Translations under genes and position numbers: made by a program
DNA from: Clostridium fungisolvens
GTDB taxonomy: Bacteria > Bacillota > Clostridia > Clostridiales > Clostridiaceae
Assembly (NCBI RefSeq): GCF_014193895.1
Contig: NZ_BLZR01000001.1
Location: forward strand, 4,989,475 to 5,053,474
Direction of reading: 5' to 3'
DNA: 64,000 nucleotides
In this document: one piece after another, positions 8,117-16,224 of the stretch
How positions within the stretch are numbered: the first letter of the stretch is position 1
Layout: each line of letters begins with the position of its first letter
Notes under the pieces: model-generated
The model's database searches: none
Told to the model about the DNA's origin: nothing
What the model saw: only the letters and a program-made list of their open reading frames with translations

Positions 8117-9262
8117 TCAATAATATTTACTATTTCGAATTATATTATTAAGTTTATCCACTGTAATAATAATATCTTCTAATGTATTAAAATAGTTAAA
8201 ACTCAATCTAACAAGTCCATTGGGAAAAGTATTTATTAATTTATTATGAGAGGAGTTGGAAAACAGGCCTACTCCTGTATAAATTCCGTCTTCTAAGAGT
8301 TTTTCGTGAACAGTAATAGGATTGAGAGAATTAAGTTTTAATGATACTATGCAGCTTCTATCGATATTATTAGATTTTCCTATAATTTGTATATTATCTA
8401 TATTTAATAATTCATTTATAAGCAAAGAAGTTAATTCGTCGGTTTTAAATTTAATGTTATCTATACCTATATTGAGTAAAAATTTTAATGCAAGGTTTAA
8501 TCCATATATACCAATATAGTTTAAGGTTCCTAGTTCAAGCTTTTCATTAATAGCACCCATACTATTAGGTGGAACCTGACTATTGATGTTATTTACTGAA
8601 GACATATTATTAATAAGTTTATCACTACCAATAAAGCCTCCTATGCCTTCTGGACCAAGTAAATACTTATTTCCACTAAAAATTATCGCATCTGCATGGA
8701 TGTCCTCATTGTCTATGTTAATGGTTCCAAGACTTTGAGATGCATCAACTATAAAAAATAGGTTGTATTTAGCGCAAATATCACCAATTTGTCTTAACGG
8801 TAGGATTGTCCCAGATACATTCGAAACATGAGATAGGACAACTGCTTTGGTGTGCCTATTAATTAATCTAGGAATTATTGTGGTGTCTAGTTCACCTGAT
8901 TCAGTACAAGGGATTTTTGAAATATCTAAACCATTATATATCATAGAATTTATGGGTTTCATAATAACATCATTTTCAACAGATGAAACAATAACATGAT
9001 CATTTTTATTAAGTATGCCCTTAAGGATCATATTAATCGCAAGTGTGGAATTTGAGGTAAATACTACATTGCCATCCTTCTTAAAGTTTACCAATCTACA
9101 TAAAAGGCCTCTTGTCTCTTCTATCATGGATTTTATTTCTTCTATATATCCTATAAAGTTTCTATTTGATTCTAGCATTCTAAAATATTTAAAGATATTT
9201 TCATATAGATTAGGTACCTTTGGGTAAGAAGCGAAGGCATTATTTAAATAAATCGTTCTCAT
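8117..9262 (-). CDS. Class V aminotransferase / cysteine-desulfurase-like PLP enzyme lacking the desulfurase cysteine
   Basis: 381 residues with a fold-type I PLP core: SHVSNVSG (H145), the PLP-contacting D173 in IVDASQS, and SGNKYLLGPEGIGG with the Schiff-base lysine K199. The C-terminal end FPNGLVRLSFNYFNT is typical of the selenocysteine lyase/cysteine desulfurase subfamily. In that subfamily a GLHCAP-type loop carries the catalytic cysteine; here the aligned loop reads GLFSNSSHNK, with serine at about 335. It may therefore act as a lyase or transaminase rather than a sulfur donor. The start has a weak GAGGTATGA site. It is monocistronic and convergent with tadA. Confidence 0.8.
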   Translation of the reverse strand: MRTIYLNNAFASYPKVPNLYENIFKYFRMLESNRNFIGYIEEIKSMIEETRGLLCRLVNFKKDGNVVFTSNSTLAINMILKGILNKNDHVIVSSVENDVIMKPINSMIYNGLDISKIPCTESGELDTTIIPRLINRHTKAVVLSHVSNVSGTILPLRQIGDICAKYNLFFIVDASQSLGTINIDNEDIHADAIIFSGNKYLLGPEGIGGFIGSDKLINNMSSVNNINSQVPPNSMGAINEKLELGTLNYIGIYGLNLALKFLLNIGIDNIKFKTDELTSLLINELLNIDNIQIIGKSNNIDRSCIVSLKLNSLNPITVHEKLLEDGIYTGVGLFSNSSHNKLINTFPNGLVRLSFNYFNTLEDIIITVDKLNNIIRNSKYY

Positions 9263-9715
9263 TTCATACCTCCAAACTTTATAAAGCTACTTTCATATTA
9301 AATATATTATTGAAGGTGAAGTTTTATGAGATATAGATACAACAGTTCCAAATAAAATTTATTTATCAAGAAAAATACAATTAATAATTAATAAGATTAT
9401 TGGTGTATTTTTAAATAATAGGAATGGAATATCTATAGGAATAATTTTAAAAGTCAAAGGGGAAATATTTTTGGGAATATATGTAATATTTATTGAAATG
9501 CAATAAAAAGTGTACAAACTATTTATATATAAGTGCTATAATTAAAGATGTACAGTTTTTATATTAAAGTATAAACGGTACAACCAATTTTATGTTTATA
9601 AAAATGTACGAGTTATATATATGATGTGGTTTTATGGTGCGATAAATTATTTTTAAAGAAATAACTTTATATAAATTAGTACCTATTTTTGAGGATATAT
9701 GGAGGGAGAAGAGAT
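9263..9715 (+). promoter_or_regulatory. Long upstream region with an extended -10 promoter
   Basis: A gene-free stretch of about 450 bases between two divergent genes. The clearest signal is TGCTATAAT at 9534-9542, an extended -10, giving a leader of about 165 bases for the unknown gene at 9716. Four GTAC-centred motifs lie at 9512, 9550, 9578 and 9606, the last three 28 bases apart. AAAATGTACGAG at 9602 recurs at 10583. No gene or RNA family is recognised. Confidence 0.4.
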
Positions 9716-10216
9716 ATGGAGAAGGTAGAAATGTTAGTGGGTTATGATATGAACCTATTTGCTCAAAAATTTGAGGAGAATTCTAATAAGATTTCTGGAT
9801 TTATGTACAATTACTTTAAATCTACTATAGGTGATAAGGTAGCTGGAATGAATTTGGAGGAAAATGTTCTTTTTGCATGGTCATATTATTTTGTTCAAAT
9901 CGCCAATGAGAATTCTGAAGTTGGAGAAAAGATAATGCAAGGTATGTTAGCTCATTTCGACTACTTGATTAATTCAAAAGATGAAGTTGAGATAAGAGGT
10001 GCAGATGGAAATAAACCAGATGAAAACAGACCTAAATATCTTCTTTTGGATGAAAGCTTTTGCTCAATTTGGTTTAAGTCTAGTATATGTTCAATGTTAT
10101 CATATATATATGGACAGGATAACTTTGAAAAAGCACATAAATTTTTAGAAGAGAATTATTACAGCAAAAATGAGAGATATAGAAGTATGATGCTGAAAAC
10201 TGAAGATGAAGAATAA
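9716..10216 (+). CDS. Conserved-looking protein of unknown function
   Basis: 166 residues from ATG 9716, chosen because GGAGGGAGAAG lies 7 bases upstream; an in-frame start at 9689 lacks a site. It is a soluble, acidic, probably mostly helical protein with no membrane segment or signal peptide. It ends in an acidic TEDEE tail. I do not recognise a family or catalytic motif. It has its own promoter region and terminator, so it is a single-gene unit. Confidence 0.7.
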   Translation: MEKVEMLVGYDMNLFAQKFEENSNKISGFMYNYFKSTIGDKVAGMNLEENVLFAWSYYFVQIANENSEVGEKIMQGMLAHFDYLINSKDEVEIRGADGNKPDENRPKYLLLDESFCSIWFKSSICSMLSYIYGQDNFEKAHKFLEENYYSKNERYRSMMLKTEDEE

Positions 10217-10240
10217 TTTTGTAAGTTATTTAGTGATAGG

Positions 10241-10279
10241 AAGCTGCTATACTGGATTCAGGTGTAGCAGTTTTAATTT
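10241..10279 (+). terminator. Terminator after the unknown gene
   Basis: A 9-bp stem (10244-10252 with 10262-10270, with one G-U pair) followed by TTTTAATTTTTG. Confidence 0.75.
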
Positions 10280-10599
10280 TTGTTTCTAGCAAATTATAAT
10301 GAGATTTTATTATAAGCAATAGCGAAAAACTAATTAGTATAGGTATAAAATATTCATATTATAGTATTTTTAATAATATAAATGTAGAGTTGTGAGTTAT
10401 AGAGTTCCCAGGTTAACTATTAATTTACCATGCTAAGAGTAATAAAATGTAAATTGCTATTGAATAAATTAATTATGCAGTGATATAATTTAAATTGGTT
10501 TGAGGTTAAATGTAAAGTTTCCTTAGTAAATATAATATAATATAATATAATATAATTATTTTAAAATTTGGTAACAATATAAAATGTACGAGAGTATAT

Positions 10600-10713
10600 T
10601 GTATATAGATAAAACATTGAAGGATAATAACAATTATCCTGGGACGAATGAGCCCGTTAAAATTGGGACGAAAGAGCCCGTGAAGAAAGGCACCTGCCAA
10701 GGTGCCTTTTGTT
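10600..10713 (+). ncRNA. Candidate small RNA with a 24-nt tandem repeat and terminator
   Basis: In order: an 8-bp hairpin (10621-10628 with 10633-10640, loop AACA); GGGACGAATGAGCCCG at 10641; its near-copy GGGACGAAAGAGCCCG at 10665, a 24-base period; then a perfect 10-bp terminator stem (10686-10695 with 10700-10709) followed by TTTTG. Each repeat can fold as GGG/CCC with a purine-rich 9-base loop starting ACGA. No open frame fits. Upstream is very AT-rich, with several possible TATAAT boxes at 10532-10557. The 5' end is a guess. It is convergent with the ATPase gene and shares its terminator. Confidence 0.45.
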
Positions 10714-10717
10714 ATTT

Positions 10718-12256
10718 CTAAATACCAAAGTTCTTTCTCAAAGCATAATGAACTATAAATTTCTCTGAAAAGTTAGGGTTGGATGAGCCCCCATCTCCAT
10801 AACACCAGGTTATCTTATACTTAGGTTTTTTGATATTTCTGCTTATATTCTTCGTGTTACCTAGAACACCAAACTTATATAAGAAGTTTAAACAATTATC
10901 TATGCTAGTTATGTTTGGATAATTTGCGACATTTTTATTATAGAAATTTTTTATGGTAGCATAGTCAAAGGTTTGATATTTAAGATCTCTTATTAGATTT
11001 AGAGATTCTTGTACTACTTTAGGGTTGTTATGAATAGATAATTCGTTCTCTAATTCATTTAAAAATTTACTTGAATAGGTTGGTTTACAACTAGTAAAAA
11101 GTTGAGAGCCAAAGTATTTTGCATTAGGATAGGTATTCTTTATAATGTTTAAGTAATTTATGATATCTCTTGGTCGCCCGAAGCTATAATCCATAAGGTA
11201 ATCAGAGGCTTCTTGGTGATTTATTTTTTCAGGAAAAAGTCTTCTATAAATACACTCCTTGCTCATGTTGGAAAAATCCTTTACAGAAACAGAAATTTTA
11301 GATAAAACCATATCCATTAATGGATTGTCCCAAGGATCCTTATAGTTATTCTTTGGCCAATTTAGATTTACTTCTGAATCAACAATAAGCCTATTAAGAT
11401 TAGCTGAGTATAAATGAAGCATGTTTAGAATATCATCTCGAAGTAATATGAGTATACGACTATTTGAGGAGTTAGTGTTTATAAGTCTTAAGTTTATATC
11501 ATTACTAACAGCAATTAATGAAAGTAATAAGTCTATATATGAAAAATCATCTTGCATATTCCGTTGAAACTCATCTAAATCGTCATATATCAATATTAGA
11601 TCATAGTTTGGCAAACATTTATTTAACAAACAATCTAGTTTATTAAGTAGATTATAATACTTATTTTTTTGAAAGTTTTTAGTTATGTTATAAGCTATTT
11701 CTGCAGAAGTGTTTATTTCATTTAAGGCGGTAGGGATTTTTACTATTCCACCAAGTTTATTATTGCTGCTTTTACTATAAGAATTTACTGTAAAAATACT
11801 ATCTGAATAAAGATTGCAATAAAATCGTTTTAACCTATTATGGTAAAACACTGTTTTCATATTATGTGGATTTGGTTTACCTGATAATATTAACTTACAT
11901 ATCTCCAGAAGGATTGTCCATTTCCAAAACGCTGAAAGTTCACTTTTAGGAAGTACTGTTTCATTTAGGTCAATTAAGCTTTGGAGATTAAAATCACTTA
12001 TTTTTCTAGTGGTGCATAGATACCCATTGGTTGCATAATTTTTTTCAATATATTTAGCTAGTATTGTTTTACCAGTTCCTTTGCGTCCTGAAATTATGAA
12101 TTTGTTTTTATTTGATATTATTTCATCATAATTGCTATTTATATAAAATAAGTCCAAGAAATTCTTTTCAGTGGATTCACTTTCACCATTGGCATAACCG
12201 ATAAATATATCTTTAAGCTTAATATTATCATTAAAGAGATTATTATTTTTAGACAA
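10718..12256 (-). CDS. Sll1717-family P-loop ATPase (possible defence protein)
   Basis: About 512 residues. TTG 12256 is preferred because GTGGGTGA lies just upstream; GTG 12265 is an in-frame alternative. The N-terminus has IFIGYANGESE, followed by Walker A GRKGTGKT (residues 57-64 from the TTG) and Walker B LILIYDDLDEF (about 220-230). This arrangement matches the Sll1717-type P-loop ATPases, related in style to KAP/STAND ATPases and often found near phage-defence genes. The C-terminal 200 residues look helical, with no recognised effector domain. It stands alone with a tandem-repeat RNA candidate converging on its 3' end. Function unproven. Confidence 0.65.
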   Translation of the reverse strand: MSKNNNLFNDNIKLKDIFIGYANGESESTEKNFLDLFYINSNYDEIISNKNKFIISGRKGTGKTILAKYIEKNYATNGYLCTTRKISDFNLQSLIDLNETVLPKSELSAFWKWTILLEICKLILSGKPNPHNMKTVFYHNRLKRFYCNLYSDSIFTVNSYSKSSNNKLGGIVKIPTALNEINTSAEIAYNITKNFQKNKYYNLLNKLDCLLNKCLPNYDLILIYDDLDEFQRNMQDDFSYIDLLLSLIAVSNDINLRLINTNSSNSRILILLRDDILNMLHLYSANLNRLIVDSEVNLNWPKNNYKDPWDNPLMDMVLSKISVSVKDFSNMSKECIYRRLFPEKINHQEASDYLMDYSFGRPRDIINYLNIIKNTYPNAKYFGSQLFTSCKPTYSSKFLNELENELSIHNNPKVVQESLNLIRDLKYQTFDYATIKNFYNKNVANYPNITSIDNCLNFLYKFGVLGNTKNISRNIKKPKYKITWCYGDGGSSNPNFSEKFIVHYALRKNFGI

Positions 12257-12474
12257 TAAAATCACCCACTAAGTTTTAATATAAACATTAATAATATTAT
12301 AATACAACTTCAAAAAAATTCCAATGAATTGTTACTGACAAAATATTATGTTGTTACTATACTCTAATATATATATAAAATAGGGAAAACATTCTAAATA
12401 AATACACAAATATCAATGCAATTGCATTTATACATATATGAAAATATTACTATAAGAAAAAATGAATAAATTAC

Positions 12475-12503
12475 TTGACCAACTTGCACTTTGTAAATAT
12501 AAT
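12475..12503 (+). promoter_or_regulatory. Sigma-A promoter of the amino acid ABC operon
   Basis: TTGACC at 12475-12480 and TATAAT at 12498-12503, 17 bases apart. Transcription would start near 12510, giving a leader of roughly 105 bases that contains a long hairpin. Confidence 0.75.
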
Positions 12504-12548
12504 ATTATTATGTTAAGCAAAGAATTATAAAATATTATGAAGAACAAT

Positions 12549-12593
12549 GGCGTTCTTTGAGGGGTATTCTATACCCTTTGAAGGGCGTCTTTT
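12549..12593 (+). terminator. Leader hairpin, possible attenuator, before the ABC operon
   Basis: A 19-bp stem including several G-U pairs (12549-12567 with 12571-12589), 3-base loop, followed by TTTT. It lies between the promoter and the ribosome binding site of the substrate-binding protein gene. No T-box or known riboswitch core is seen in the short leader. Confidence 0.55.
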
Positions 12594-12616
12594 AAATTAT
12601 GGAGGGGGAAATAATA

Positions 12617-13381
12617 ATGTTAAAAAAAGCATTAGCACTGCTTACTGCAGTTACGATTTTAGGGGCTACTTTTGTTGGATGTTCAAAGAAAGATGAAGGA
12701 ACAAGCAAGAAATATGTCATTGCAACAGATGCTACATTTGCGCCATTTGAATATGAAAAGGACGGAAAATACATAGGAATAGATATGGAACTACTTGAGG
12801 CTATATCAAAAAGTGAAAATTTTCAATATGAATTAAAGCCAATGAATTTTAAGGGTATAATTCCTGGTATGACTTCAAATCAAATAGATGCAGCAATAGC
12901 TGCTATGAGTATAACTGATGAAAGAAAAAAATCTTTAGATTTCTCAGACCCATATTTTGATGCAGGTATTTCAATAGTAGTTAAGGCTGATAATGATAAG
13001 ATAAAATCAGCAGATGATTTAAAAGGTAAAATATTTGCTGTTAAAAAAGGTACAGCTGGTGCTAAATTTGCAGAAGAAAATAAAGATAAATATGGTGCTA
13101 CTATAAGATACTTTGATGATTCTCCATCAATGTTCCAAGAAGTTATAAACGGAAATGCAGACGTTACTTTTGAAGATTATCCAGTTATAGCATATAAGAT
13201 TTCAACTGATTCTACACCTACTTTAAAAGTTGTTGGTGATAGATTAACTAAAGATCAATATGGGTTTGCAGTAGTTAAGGGCAAGAACAAGGAACTACTT
13301 GATAAATTCAATGCTGGATTAAAGAAGCTTAAAGAAAATGGCGAATATGATAAAATACTAGCAAAATATATCAAAAAGTAA
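12617..13381 (+). CDS. Amino acid ABC transporter substrate-binding lipoprotein (SBP family 3)
   Basis: 254 residues from ATG 12617, behind GGAGGGGG; the upstream in-frame ATG at 12599 overlaps that site. A lipoprotein signal (MLKKALALLTAVTILG) ends in FVGC, with C22 as the lipidated residue. The mature protein is a typical family 3 binding protein: YVIATDATFAPFEYEKDGKY, then DMELLEAISK and AAIAAMSITDERKKSLDFSD. Proteins of this type bind polar amino acids such as glutamine, arginine or cystine and deliver them to the permease. It heads a three-gene operon with permease and ATPase. The exact amino acid cannot be read from the sequence. Confidence 0.92.
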   Translation: MLKKALALLTAVTILGATFVGCSKKDEGTSKKYVIATDATFAPFEYEKDGKYIGIDMELLEAISKSENFQYELKPMNFKGIIPGMTSNQIDAAIAAMSITDERKKSLDFSDPYFDAGISIVVKADNDKIKSADDLKGKIFAVKKGTAGAKFAEENKDKYGATIRYFDDSPSMFQEVINGNADVTFEDYPVIAYKISTDSTPTLKVVGDRLTKDQYGFAVVKGKNKELLDKFNAGLKKLKENGEYDKILAKYIKK

Positions 13382-13394
13382 TAGGAGGCTCTAA

Positions 13395-14039
13395 ATGGAT
13401 AGTTTTTCTATAATTAAAGATAGCCTTCCAAGTTTATTAAGTGGGTTAACGGTAACTATTAAGCTTACCGTTATCTCGTTATTTTTTGCATCTATACTTG
13501 GAATAGTATTTGGTCTTTTAAATATATCTAAAAATAAGGTATTAAAGACAATAGCAGTTATTTATATTGATATAATAAGAGGTACCCCTCTTATTGTACA
13601 AGCTTTCTTTATTTACTTTGCCATTCCAGGTGCTTTGGACATAAAAATCGGAGCTGAGTTTGCTGGATGTTTGGCATTGAGCTTAAATGCCGGAGCTTAT
13701 ATGGCAGAAATATTTAGAGCTGGTATACAGTCTTTGGATAAAGGTCAGATGGAGGCTGCAAGAAGCTTAGGACTTCCGTATTCTAAAGCTATGACTAAGG
13801 TAATTTTACCTCAAGCCATAAAGAGAATGACTCCTGCGATAATAAATCAATTTATAATATCCTTAAAGGATACTTCAATATTATCAGTAATCGGAATAAG
13901 AGAACTTACACAAAGTGGTGAAATAATAATTGCATCTAACTTTAAGTCAACACAAATATGGGGTACAGTAGCAGTAATGTATTTCTTAATTATAACATTG
14001 CTTTCAATCATCTCTAAGAGAATAGAAAGGAGCATGTAA
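13395..14039 (+). CDS. Amino acid ABC transporter permease (HisM/GlnP type)
   Basis: 214 residues with an AGGAGG site 7 bases before the ATG and a 13-base gap to the binding-protein gene. Several membrane helices and the coupling (EAA) loop EAARSLGLPYSKAMTKVILP identify a polar amino acid uptake permease; IDIIRGTPLIVQAFF is typical of the HisMQ/GlnP class. Only one permease gene is present, so it likely forms a homodimer. It works with the lipoprotein before it and the ATPase after it. Confidence 0.93.
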   Translation: MDSFSIIKDSLPSLLSGLTVTIKLTVISLFFASILGIVFGLLNISKNKVLKTIAVIYIDIIRGTPLIVQAFFIYFAIPGALDIKIGAEFAGCLALSLNAGAYMAEIFRAGIQSLDKGQMEAARSLGLPYSKAMTKVILPQAIKRMTPAIINQFIISLKDTSILSVIGIRELTQSGEIIIASNFKSTQIWGTVAVMYFLIITLLSIISKRIERSM

Positions 14040-14040
14040 A

Positions 14041-14763
14041 ATGATAAAAGTTAATGGATTAAAGAAACATTTTGGAAAGTTGGAAGTGTTAAAAGGTATT
14101 GATTTGCATGTAAGTCAAGGTGAGGTGCTTTGCCTTATAGGTCCATCTGGATCAGGAAAAAGTACACTGCTTAGATGTTTAAACAGATTAGAAGATATAG
14201 ATGGCGGAAGTGTATTGATAGACGAAGAAGCTATTAGTGATTTAAAAATTGATATAAATAAGATAAGAGAAAAGATAGGAATGGTTTTTCAATCATTTAA
14301 TTTATTTCCTCATTTAAGTGTAATTGATAATATTACATTGGCACCTGTTGAACTAAAAAAGATGGGTAAGGCAGAAGCTAAGAAGAAGGCCTTAGAACTT
14401 TTGGAAAAGGTAGGGCTTGCTAGTAAAGCTAATGAGTATCCTGACAATTTATCTGGTGGCCAGAAGCAAAGAGTTGCTATAGCAAGGGCTTTAGCTATGA
14501 ATCCAGAGATAATGCTTTTTGATGAACCTACATCTGCGCTAGATCCAGAAATGGTTGGAGAAGTATTGCAGGTTATGAAAGAGCTAGCTAATGAAGGAAT
14601 GACTATGGTAGTAGTGACTCATGAGATGGGATTTGCTAGAGAAGTTGCTGATAGAGTGATTTTTATGGATGGTGGATATATTGTTGAACAAGGCGATCCT
14701 AAAGATATTTTCTCCAATCCACAAAATGCAAGAACTAAAGATTTCTTAAATAAGGTTCTATAG
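14041..14763 (+). CDS. Amino acid ABC transporter ATP-binding protein (GlnQ/HisP type)
   Basis: 240 residues, one base after the permease stop. Motifs are complete: Walker A GPSGSGKST (about 38-46), Q-loop VFQSFNLFPHL, signature LSGGQKQRVAIARAL, Walker B IMLFDEPTSALDPE and H-loop VVTHEMGFA. The wording around these motifs is the GlnQ/HisP polar amino acid class. It powers import in the cytoplasm by dimerising under the permease. A long terminator follows, closing the operon. Confidence 0.95.
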   Translation: MIKVNGLKKHFGKLEVLKGIDLHVSQGEVLCLIGPSGSGKSTLLRCLNRLEDIDGGSVLIDEEAISDLKIDINKIREKIGMVFQSFNLFPHLSVIDNITLAPVELKKMGKAEAKKKALELLEKVGLASKANEYPDNLSGGQKQRVAIARALAMNPEIMLFDEPTSALDPEMVGEVLQVMKELANEGMTMVVVTHEMGFAREVADRVIFMDGGYIVEQGDPKDIFSNPQNARTKDFLNKVL

Positions 14764-14782
14764 AATAAAATAAAGATTTATA

Positions 14783-14840
14783 AAAAAAAGTGGTTTAATA
14801 CTGAAGTTAATTTTAGTATTAGATCACTTTTTTGCTATAT
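14783..14840 (+). terminator. Terminator of the amino acid ABC operon
   Basis: A 19-20-bp stem (14783-14802 with 14815-14833, two mismatches) with an A tract on the left and TTTTTT on the right. Confidence 0.8.
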
Positions 14841-14880
14841 AGAAAATTATAAAACTAGGTAAAAAATGAGTAAAAAAGTA

Positions 14881-14934
14881 TTGAAGTTTTACTAAAAAAG
14901 ATATACAATTTAATCATGATAACCTTTTCGGTTA
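14881..14934 (+). promoter_or_regulatory. gal operon promoter with overlapping inverted repeat
   Basis: TTGAAG at 14881-14886 and TACAAT at 14904-14909 with a 17-base spacer. TAACC-TTTTC-GGTTA at 14920-14934 forms an inverted repeat over the expected transcription start and is a possible operator. No regulator gene lies next to the operon. Confidence 0.55.
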
Positions 14935-14998
14935 GTATTTAGAAAATAAAATTGATGTAAGTTTATATATTTTTAAATTATTATGGGAGGAATTTATA

Positions 14999-16159
14999 AT
15001 GGTAGAAAGTTTAAGACATGACTTTAAGGCTATTTTTGAAACTGAGGAAGAGGGGGTATACTTTGCTCCAGGAAGAGTAAACCTCATTGGCGAGCATACT
15101 GATTACAATGGAGGTAATGTATTTCCTTGTGCATTAACTTTTGGGACATATGCTATTGCAAAAAAGAGATCAGATAAAAAGGTGAGAATGTATTCTAAAA
15201 ACTTTGAGAATCTTGGAATAATAGAGTTTGAATTAGATGAGTTAACTTATGAGAAAGAGCATGACTGGGTTAACTATCCAAAGGGTGTTTTATGGGCATT
15301 TAGCGAAAATGGATATAAACTAGATTGTGGATTAGATGTGCTTTTTTATGGAAATATACCTAATGGTGCGGGTTTGTCTTCATCGGCATCAATTGAACTT
15401 GCTACTGCAGTAATATTAAAAGATTTATTTGCTTTTGATTTAGATATGATAGACATGGTAAAGATTGGTAAGCAGGCTGAAAATAGCTTCATAGGAGTAA
15501 ACTGCGGTATAATGGATCAATTTGCTATAGGAATGGGCAAAGAAGGGTGTGCTATTCTACTAGATACCAATACATTAAAGTATGATTATGCTAAGTTAGA
15601 TATAGAAGGGTCATCAATCGTAATAGCAAATACAAATAAGAGAAGAGGACTAGCTGATTCAAAGTACAATGAAAGAAGAAGCCAGTGTGAAGAAGCATTA
15701 AAAGACTTACAAGTAGAATTAGATATAAAGTCCTTAGGTGAACTTAAGGAAGAAGAATTTGAAAAATATAAACACCTAATCAAAGATGAAGTTAATATAA
15801 GAAGAGCTAAGCATGCAGTTTATGAAAATCAAAGGACATTAAGAGCTGTTGAAGCCTTAAATAATAAAGATATAGAACTATTTGGTAAGTTAATGAATGA
15901 TTCACATATATCGTTAAGGGATGATTATGAAGTTACTGGAATAGAGCTTGATACATTAGTAGAACTTGCATGGGCACAAAATGGTGTTATAGGTTCAAGA
16001 ATGACTGGAGCGGGTTTTGGTGGATGTACAGTAAGTATAGTAAACAATGATGCGGTAGAAGAATTTATTAATAATGTAGGTTCTAATTACAAAGATAAGA
16101 TAGGATATGAAGCAACCTTTTATGTAGCTCAAATAGGCGATGGTGCTAGAAAATTATAA
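14999..16159 (+). CDS. galK: Galactokinase
   Basis: 386 residues, the usual length, with a GGGAGGAA site before the ATG. GHMP-kinase features are intact: the galactokinase signature GRVNLIGEHTDY (residues 25-36), the ATP-binding loop GAGLSSSAS (123-131) and the C-terminal TGAGFGGCT. It phosphorylates alpha-D-galactose to galactose-1-phosphate in the cytoplasm. It is the first gene of galK-galE-galT, the complete Leloir pathway after mutarotation; no mutarotase or galactose transporter gene is in the window. Confidence 0.97.
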   Translation: MVESLRHDFKAIFETEEEGVYFAPGRVNLIGEHTDYNGGNVFPCALTFGTYAIAKKRSDKKVRMYSKNFENLGIIEFELDELTYEKEHDWVNYPKGVLWAFSENGYKLDCGLDVLFYGNIPNGAGLSSSASIELATAVILKDLFAFDLDMIDMVKIGKQAENSFIGVNCGIMDQFAIGMGKEGCAILLDTNTLKYDYAKLDIEGSSIVIANTNKRRGLADSKYNERRSQCEEALKDLQVELDIKSLGELKEEEFEKYKHLIKDEVNIRRAKHAVYENQRTLRAVEALNNKDIELFGKLMNDSHISLRDDYEVTGIELDTLVELAWAQNGVIGSRMTGAGFGGCTVSIVNNDAVEEFINNVGSNYKDKIGYEATFYVAQIGDGARKL

Positions 16160-16224
16160 GGACAACTGTTAAACTATTATAGAAGTAGTAAAATTTTAAC
16201 TATAATATGTAGGAGATGATTGTT

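Noticed and set aside
10532..10557. TATAA pentamer run as a variable repeat
   Set aside because: Short AT repeat within a promoter-like region; no coding or switching context is visible.
10641..10680. Guanidine-II (mini-ykkC) riboswitch
   Set aside because: Two GGG..CCC hairpins with ACGA are present, but the loops are nine bases instead of the ACGR tetraloop, and no guanidine-related gene follows on the + strand.
10506..10700. 64-residue frame on the - strand over the small RNA candidate
   Set aside because: No ribosome binding site, and it runs through the repeats and the AT repeat; better explained as an RNA region.
12510..12616. T-box or riboswitch in the amino acid importer leader
   Set aside because: The leader is only about 105 bases and lacks the T-box sequence and a specifier stem; it holds just one simple hairpin.
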